Source of the DNA: Tomitella fengzijianii | Lineage (GTDB): Bacteria > Actinomycetota > Actinomycetes > Mycobacteriales > Mycobacteriaceae | DNA: 64,000 bases | Direction: 5' to 3' | Assembly (NCBI RefSeq): GCF_007559025.1 | Contig: NZ_CP041765.1 | Span: 368,679 to 432,678 of the forward strand | Translations under genes and position numbers: made by a program | Notes under the pieces: generated by a model | Told to the model about the DNA's origin: nothing | Databases searched by the model: none | Seen by the model: the letters and a program-made list of their open reading frames with translations, nothing else | Shown here: one piece after another, positions 58,918-64,000 of the stretch | Layout: every line of letters starts with the position of its first letter | Numbering within the stretch: the stretch's first letter is position 1

Positions 58918-59351
58918 GCCCTGTGTCTCCATCGTTCGAGTCGCGTCACGTGTCTTCAACGAGTATCGGTCTTGGACCGGGCTGTCGCATAGCCGGTGTC
59001 GGTGTGGCGGGCGTTTTCCGTCTGGAGTGCACTCCGGCAAGCGGCGGTTGTACTTCGTTCGGTCTAATTTTCCGACGCCTTCCGTGACTGCGGTCCCGCT
59101 CGAACTCGGCAAAACCTTCGGTGCATTGAATCCTTCTCGGGTTTTGTCGTAGCTCCGGTGCATAATGACGTCCACGAGCTGGAACCGGGCTGATCGGGTA
59201 GTCGACTCCGTGTATTGAACACGGGGCAGGTGTCGGATCTCCGGGATGCGGTTCGTGCCCGATCATGTCGACCCTATGCGGGGCTCGCGAGGTTCGGCGG
59301 CACTGCCGTCGTCTCCCCGGGAGAGTTCGCAATGTACTGGTGGAGGAGCCC
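58918..59351. other. 434-bp divergent promoter region of the defence operons
   Basis: No gene seen. It separates the Z1 operon (leftward) from the sacsin-like gene (rightward), and must hold both promoters. It is more AT-rich than the conserved part of the window. Two palindromes are present: GGAGTGCACTCC at 59024-59035 and CCGTGT-ATTGA-ACACGG at 59208-59224. Confidence 0.7.
59024..59224. promoter_or_regulatory. Two palindromes, candidate operators of the defence system
   Basis: GGAGTGCACTCC (59024-59035) is a perfect 12-bp palindrome; CCGTGT-ATTGA-ACACGG (59208-59224) has perfect 6-bp arms. Each lies toward one of the two divergent genes. No controller gene is seen in the window. Confidence 0.35.
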
Positions 59352-59673
59352 ATGAGCAGCTCGAACGACGGTTCGGTGTTGCAGAAGATCGCAGAGCTCT
59401 CCGAGCTCGCTCTCGGCACGTACGCGTTCAACCCGGACAGGGTCGAGGAGGATGCGAACGGCGAGCGCCGCATCCATCAGGGGGGATACGGGGATCGGCA
59501 GATCTACGAGTTGGTCCAGAATGCGGCGGACGAACTGCGAGACCCGTCGGTGACAGGCGGGCGCATCCATGTGGTCCTTGCCAAGGAGCATCTCTACTGC
59601 GCCAATGAGGGCAATCCGATCACCCCGGACGGGGCCGACACCATTCTCCGGATGGGGGTATCGAAGAAGCGGG
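59352..59673 (+). pseudogene. Sacsin-like GHKL ATPase gene, 5' part (interrupted by IS30 element)
   Basis: The first 107 codons plus one base of a very large ATP-binding protein. ATG 59352 has GGAGGAG 5 bases upstream. The N-box IYELVQNAADEL (Glu53, Asn57, Asp60) and CANEGNPITPDGADTI (a NEGxP form of the DxGxG motif) show the sacsin-type N-terminal ATPase. The IS entered within codon 108, just before the Gly-rich motif. Joining to 60773 gives SKKRG-GQIGRFGVGVKSVLS in frame. Confidence 0.92.
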
Positions 59674-59680
59674 GGCAGTG

Positions 59681-60715
59681 TCAACTCGTGGAAGCAATCG
59701 GCTCGGCCAGTAGCTTCGTGAACACCTCCCGCGGGGTGAGGAAGCCGAGTACCGCGCGTGGCCGGTCGTTGAGCTCGTCGGCGATCGTGTCCAGGTAGGG
59801 CTGGTGGTCGGTGATCTCGATGCCCTTCGGCAGGTACTCGCGGATCAGCCCGTTCGTGTTCTCGTTGGTGCCGCGCTCCCACGGCGAGTGCGGATGAGCG
59901 AAGTACACCTTCAGGTCCGTGGCCGTGGTCAGCGCGGCATGCCGGGCCATCTCGGTCCCCTGATCCCAGGTCAGGGAACCGAGGATGTGCCGGGGCATGC
60001 CGCTGACCGTATCGATGAGCACATCTGCGAGGCCGTCGGCGTTCTTACCTGCGGGAAGACCGCAGATCAGGGTGAACCTGCTGGTGCGCTCGACCAAGGT
60101 GGCGGCCGCGGACTTGCCGCCCTTCCCGATGATCAGATCGCCTTCCCACGATCCAGGAACCCTGCGGTCGGAGGCCTGCTCGGGCCGGTCGTCGATCGAG
60201 ACCATGCCGACGATCTTCGCGCCGGTGCGCTCGCCGAGCGCCTTACGGGGCTTGCGGCGGGTGCGCTTGGAGCGCAACAGGATCCCGGACTTGGCGAGCT
60301 CGCCCTTGGGCAGCGCGTAGATCCACTGGTAGATGGCCTCGTGTGAGATGGTTCGGCCTCCGGCGTCAGGGGAATGCACCATGGTGTCCACGCTGTCGTC
60401 GGTAGCTTCACGGTGCAACCTGCCGGCGATCTGGCGGGGCGTGCGTGAGTGGCGCAGATCGGTGCGGACCCGCAGCTCAAGCTGCGGGTCCGCGTCGATC
60501 TTGCGGGTCTGTGGTCTGCTACGGCGCCCTCGTGCTGCGCGGTCGGCGGCCACTGGCCGGTAGCCGCCGGCCGCGCTGGCGTTGCGTTTGCGTTCGCGCC
60601 AGATCACCGTCGGGTTCCGGCCGATGTCCTCACCGATCTCCGCGTCGGACAGACCGGCCTTGATCCCGACCGCGATCTGCACTCTGTCGTCCAGCGTCAG
60701 CTGCCGCCGCCCCAA
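59681..60715 (-). CDS. IS30 family transposase, copy 2
   Basis: 344 residues, the same protein as the copy-1 transposase: intact DDE core (WEGDLIIGKG, LTWDQGTEM, HSPWERGTNENTNG) and N-terminal helix-turn-helix. TTG start at 60715 with AGGAG upstream. It lies antisense to the interrupted sacsin-like gene. Confidence 0.96.
   Translation of the reverse strand: MGRRQLTLDDRVQIAVGIKAGLSDAEIGEDIGRNPTVIWRERKRNASAAGGYRPVAADRAARGRRSRPQTRKIDADPQLELRVRTDLRHSRTPRQIAGRLHREATDDSVDTMVHSPDAGGRTISHEAIYQWIYALPKGELAKSGILLRSKRTRRKPRKALGERTGAKIVGMVSIDDRPEQASDRRVPGSWEGDLIIGKGGKSAAATLVERTSRFTLICGLPAGKNADGLADVLIDTVSGMPRHILGSLTWDQGTEMARHAALTTATDLKVYFAHPHSPWERGTNENTNGLIREYLPKGIEITDHQPYLDTIADELNDRPRAVLGFLTPREVFTKLLAEPIASTS
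60464..60493. repeat. 30-bp perfect palindrome inside the IS30 transposase gene (copy 2)
   Basis: The same GCGGACCCGCAGCT-CA-AGCTGCGGGTCCGC as at 57631-57660, offset by exactly 2,833 bases, the copy-to-copy distance. Confidence 0.8.
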
Positions 60716-60772
60716 CCCACCACTCCTACCGTGTCACCAGCATCATTGCTACGACGCTATGACACCGCCGGG

Positions 60773-63700
60773 GCGGTCAGATCGGCCGCTTCGGGGTGGG
60801 GGTGAAGTCTGTTCTCTCGGTGTCGAAGGCCCCCCAGTTCTTCAGCAGAACGGGTTCGTTCGGATTCGATGCGGAGTGGTCGGCGCAAGAGATCCTTGCC
60901 GCAGTCAACCGGAAACGTAGCACAGAGGGGCTACGGCCGCTGGACGAACTCGGCGAGACCCCGGTCCTCCGCATGGCTCGCCAGATGGACGAGCAGCATG
61001 AGTACTCCCGCGACCCGATCCTTCGCAGTCTCATGGAATGGGCGAGCACGGTGGTTCGATTGCCTCTACTGCCGGGTGCGGCGGAGAGACTGGCGGAGGA
61101 CATCCAGCAGACCTCCCGCTCGCGGTCGGAGGCGCCGTCGAACGGCCGCGAGTTTCCGAACCTGTTCCAGCTGTTCTCGCCGCACGTCGGGACTCTTGTC
61201 CTGGAGGACCGACGCACGATGCCTGTGCGGGCCCGGGAGATCCGCGTGGCAGCTGACGGAGACATTGTCGCGATCACGCAGACGCGCAACGAGGGCAAAG
61301 TTGCGACCGAGCGATTCAGAGTCTTCTCAGTGGCCCATGACGTCCTCGACGATACGCGCGTACGCGCGGGGGAACTGCACGACCGAGCTACCATCGACGT
61401 CTCCTGGGCGGTCCCTGGATATACACGAACGAAGGATTCGCCGTACCTCACCGTGGGGCAGGAGCGGGGTTCCTTCTGGTCGTTCTTCCCTACGAAGTAC
61501 CCCACGACGTTGAGCGGTGCTCTCAACGCGGCATGGAAGACGAACGAGGACAGGCAGAACCTGCTCGACAGTAGTGAACTCAATGCGGAACTCCTCCAAG
61601 TTGCGGCACATCTGGTGGTCGATTCGCTCGGCGCACTTGTGGAACCCTCAGACCCCGCCGCGTACCTGCCACTGATGCCCGGTCGGGCGAAGGAATCCCC
61701 GAACTGGGCTTGCAAGACTCTGACCGAGCATGTCTGGCGGATTGCCGTGAGCAGCCCTTCGCTGCCCGATCAGGACGGTGTCCTACGGTTGCCATCGGAA
61801 TTGCGCATCCACAGGGAGAAGCTCTCGTCCGGCGCGCTCGAGCAATGGCGGGACTACGAGGGGAGGCCGAGGAACTGGGTGCACCACTCCGTCGACGCGC
61901 CAGGCCCGCGGCGCGGCAAGATGAACCACATTCTCGATGCCGCCGGGTGCAAGGACGCGGAGCCGGTGCGTACTTGGGTGGAGGCGCTCGTACAGGACGG
62001 GACGGCGGCGGCATCGGCGGCGGCGATCCGCGTGTTGGCGCACCTTCTTCGGCATGACTTTTTGGGGGCCGGCAACCCAGTTGCGATGGACGCGCGACGT
62101 GCCTGCATCATCCGTACGGAATCCGGCGATTTCGTCGCGCCGATCCCGGGAAGCGTCTTTCGGCGATCGGGGGACGACGGGTTGCAGGACGACCTCGTTT
62201 ATATCGACCCGGCCGTCTGCGATGAGCCCGACATGCTTCACCTTCTCGATGAGTTGGGCATCCGGGAGTCCGACGCGGAGGGACGGTTTCACAGTGTGCT
62301 CGACCAGGGGTTCGACGGCTACACGGCAGATTCGTGGATGCGGTTCTGGGAACTTCTCAACACCGCTGGTGGAGCGGTGCAGACCGGTGAGGTGCAGCGC
62401 CGCGTGTCTGAACCCGCGGCCACTCTTCACGTGCGCACCAAGGCCGGCGCCTTTGTTCCGTTGAAGAACGCGATGATGCCGGGCCCCGTCGTGCCGGCCG
62501 ACGGTTCGCGGGACGCGGCTTTCACGGTCGACATGTCGTTCCACGCGAACGACAGAGGAATCCTGCGCAGCCTAGGTGTGTTGGCGGTGCCCGACCGGAG
62601 ATACAAGCCCGACGGCGATCCGTGGTTCGAGGACTACCGCACGGCGATGCACGACGAGTACTGCGGGACCCTCGGGGCGACGGATCACCGAATCATGCCG
62701 AAGACACTGCGGCTCGAGGGTGGTGAGGTCGCAGGCCCGCTGCACCTGTTCCTGCGCCTGTCGGAAGAAGGGCGGGCCGCATTCCTCAGCGCGATTCCGG
62801 ATGACGGGCTCAAGGTGAACTGGACCCGCCAGGTGGGTAAGGCGACCGCAAGCCGTGCCCAGGTGGCGTCACCGATCCGGTGGCTGGTCCAGCGGCACGG
62901 GTACGTGCAGACCTCCCAGGGCCTGCGTCAGGTGGCGGAAGCAGTGGGCCCGCAGCTGGCCGAGTACTCGGAGTTTCTGCCCGTCGCGAAGATCAGTGAT
63001 GAGAAGGCGAAGCGCCTGCTCATGCCGATCTCGGTCGAACAGGTCGGCGCTGAGGACTGGTCCACGCTGCTCGACGGAGTGAAGGCGAGCACCGACGACA
63101 GGTTCGTCGGTGCGACCTACGCGTTGCTGCTCCGCGTGGCGCCCGATCTGATCATGGAGGAAGAGACCGTCCGCTGCCGCGTCGGGGAATGCTGGGAGCT
63201 GCGCCCCGACAACGAGATCGCGCTCGCCAGGTCGCGATCCGAATACGACGAGCTCGTCCGCGAGAGACACCCCGCACTGTTGGTCGACAGGCCGGAGGAT
63301 GCCGAGCAGGCGGGAGCGATGATCGAGGACTGGGGGATGCTCCCGGTGACCAACGTCATCGAGAAGACGATCCGGTGGGCAGCTGAAGGCCCGCGGATCG
63401 AGCTCGGCGACGCGTTTCCGGCGCTGCGGCAGCGTCTCGGCAGTAGTCGGCTTCGCGGTAATTACCTGCAGCGTTGTGGCGAACTCGAGGAGGTGATCCG
63501 CACCCCCAACGGAACCAGCCGGAAGTCACTCGGCAAGGCGCTGGAGGGGGACACAGTACTGATCCCGGCGGAGGCGACCGATGAGCAGGCGCTGCTGATC
63601 GTTGATCAGAGCTTTGCATTCGGCCTTGGTGCCGGCGGCTGCCGAGCCGTCATCGAGGCCTACCAGCGGCAGTTGGCGGACAAGGTGAACAAAGAGCGGG

Positions 63701-64000
63701 TCGCCGCCGTCCGTGCCGCTGCCTCAGTGTCGGAAAAGCTTGCGCTCATGCTCGAGACTGCCGAGCTTCGTGAGCTGCTGCCGCAGAGCCTGCTCGACAG
63801 TGAGGAGCGTGAGTCCGGCGAACCGAGCCGGCGCCGACTTGCCGAACTCGCATTCCGCAGCTTCGACGATGGAGTCCTGAAGGAGTGTTCGAAGGCGATC
63901 CAGGGGCGGTTCCCCGGGGCGCCGAGCCGGTACGACGGCGGCCCAAGTGCGCGGCGGTTCGCAATCGATCTGGGCTTCCCGGATTCGTTCGCCGGAAGCT
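60773..64000 (+). pseudogene. Sacsin-like GHKL ATPase gene, 3' part (interrupted; runs off the window)
   Basis: An open frame of 1,075 codons from 60775 to the window end with no stop; with the 5' part the protein has at least 1,183 residues. It starts GQIGRFGVGVKSVLSVSKAP, the Gly-rich GxFGxGxKS lid motif of the sacsin ATPase, then FSRTGSFGFDAEW. Later parts look like repeated helical/beta modules (AAHLVVDSLGALVEP, DEPDMLHLLDELGIRESDAEG, FHANDRGILRSLGVLAVPDRR, VASPIRWLVQRHGYVQTSQG). No second enzyme motif was recognised before the window ends. Without the IS removed this part has no start codon of its own that is convincing. Confidence 0.85.

Larger units (their letters stand above)
59674..60769 (-). 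mobile_element. IS30 family insertion sequence, copy 2
   Basis: 1,096 bp, the same sequence and orientation as copy 1. Target duplication GGG (59671-59673 and 60770-60772); a G-run makes the exact boundary ambiguous by a base, but 3 bp restores the interrupted frame. It interrupts the sacsin-like ATPase gene. The two copies lie 1,737 bp apart as direct repeats. Confidence 0.95.

Noticed and set aside
56838-60772. Composite transposon carrying cargo
   Set aside because: Each IS has its own different target duplication (CTC and GGG) and the DNA between them is the native defence locus, so the two insertions were independent.
1-64000. tRNA, rRNA or riboswitch genes
   Set aside because: Looked for by eye and none recognised; a covariance-model scan would be needed to exclude short RNAs.

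Overview
The window is a 64 kb piece of a very GC-rich actinobacterial chromosome. Gene content points to the mycolic-acid group (Mycobacteriales; a Gordonia/Dietzia/Tomitella/Tsukamurella-like organism is plausible, but I cannot name the genus). Supporting features are F420-type oxidoreductase, LytR-CpsA-Psr proteins, DUF5313 and DUF2470 proteins, an IdeR-type iron box, a KstR-like box and frequent GTG/TTG starts. From memory of M. tuberculosis, the order rraA - sodA - GDPD (glpQ1) - DUF2470 (Rv3839) - pheA - phosphoglycerate-mutase-like (Rv3837c) matches the Rv3837c-Rv3853 segment with all relative orientations kept, so positions 1-48,950 look like a conserved chromosomal neighbourhood read in reverse, with many lineage-specific genes inserted.

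Layout. 1-8.2 kb: old-yellow-enzyme gene (cut by the window start), epimerase, rraA plus a D-threonine-aldolase-like gene, a DUF2254 fusion membrane protein, a NodB lipoprotein, an alpha/beta hydrolase. 8.3-16.8 kb: TetR regulator, a four-base-overlap operon (small membrane protein, deacetylase, DUF2156 lysyltransferase-like), an LCP protein, a meta-cleavage-type hydrolase with a KstR-like box. 17-24.4 kb: TipA-like MerR regulator, gabD2, KAS III, and a YcnI-CopC-Met/His-rich membrane protein set likely to handle copper. 24.5-32.8 kb: RecB-like nuclease ending in a 15-bp repeat that copies its stop codon, a secreted protein, a DinB protein, trimethylamine monooxygenase with a candidate operator, a beta-propeller lipoprotein next to a deacetylase with altered catalytic motif, an SDR enzyme, and a 46-residue peptide gene with its own hairpins. 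33-48.9 kb: sodA/msrA divergent pair, GH3 enzyme, LLM oxidoreductase, a DnaA-box cluster, GDPD, LCP, CPBP protease, iron-regulated DUF2470 gene, pheA and a histidine phosphatase.

48.95-64 kb is a defence island. It holds vsr and dcm (C5 cytosine methylation with its mismatch-repair partner), then a tightly overlapping minus-strand operon: Z1 helicase, DUF4420-type PD-(D/E)XK protein, GHKL (MutL/MORC-like) ATPase, an unrecognised 300-residue protein and a 249-residue protein. A very large sacsin-like GHKL ATPase gene diverges from it and runs off the window. The set resembles the MORC/MutL-Z1 restriction-modification-like systems (Mza relatives) but no AIPR protein is visible. Two identical 1,096-bp IS30-family elements interrupt the Z1 gene and the sacsin-like gene; 3-bp target duplications (CTC, GGG) are visible and removing each element restores the reading frame exactly, so the damage looks recent and the system is probably inactive in this strain.

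No rRNA, tRNA or CRISPR array was recognised by eye. Coordinates of starts follow ribosome-binding sites and family N-termini rather than the longest open frame.
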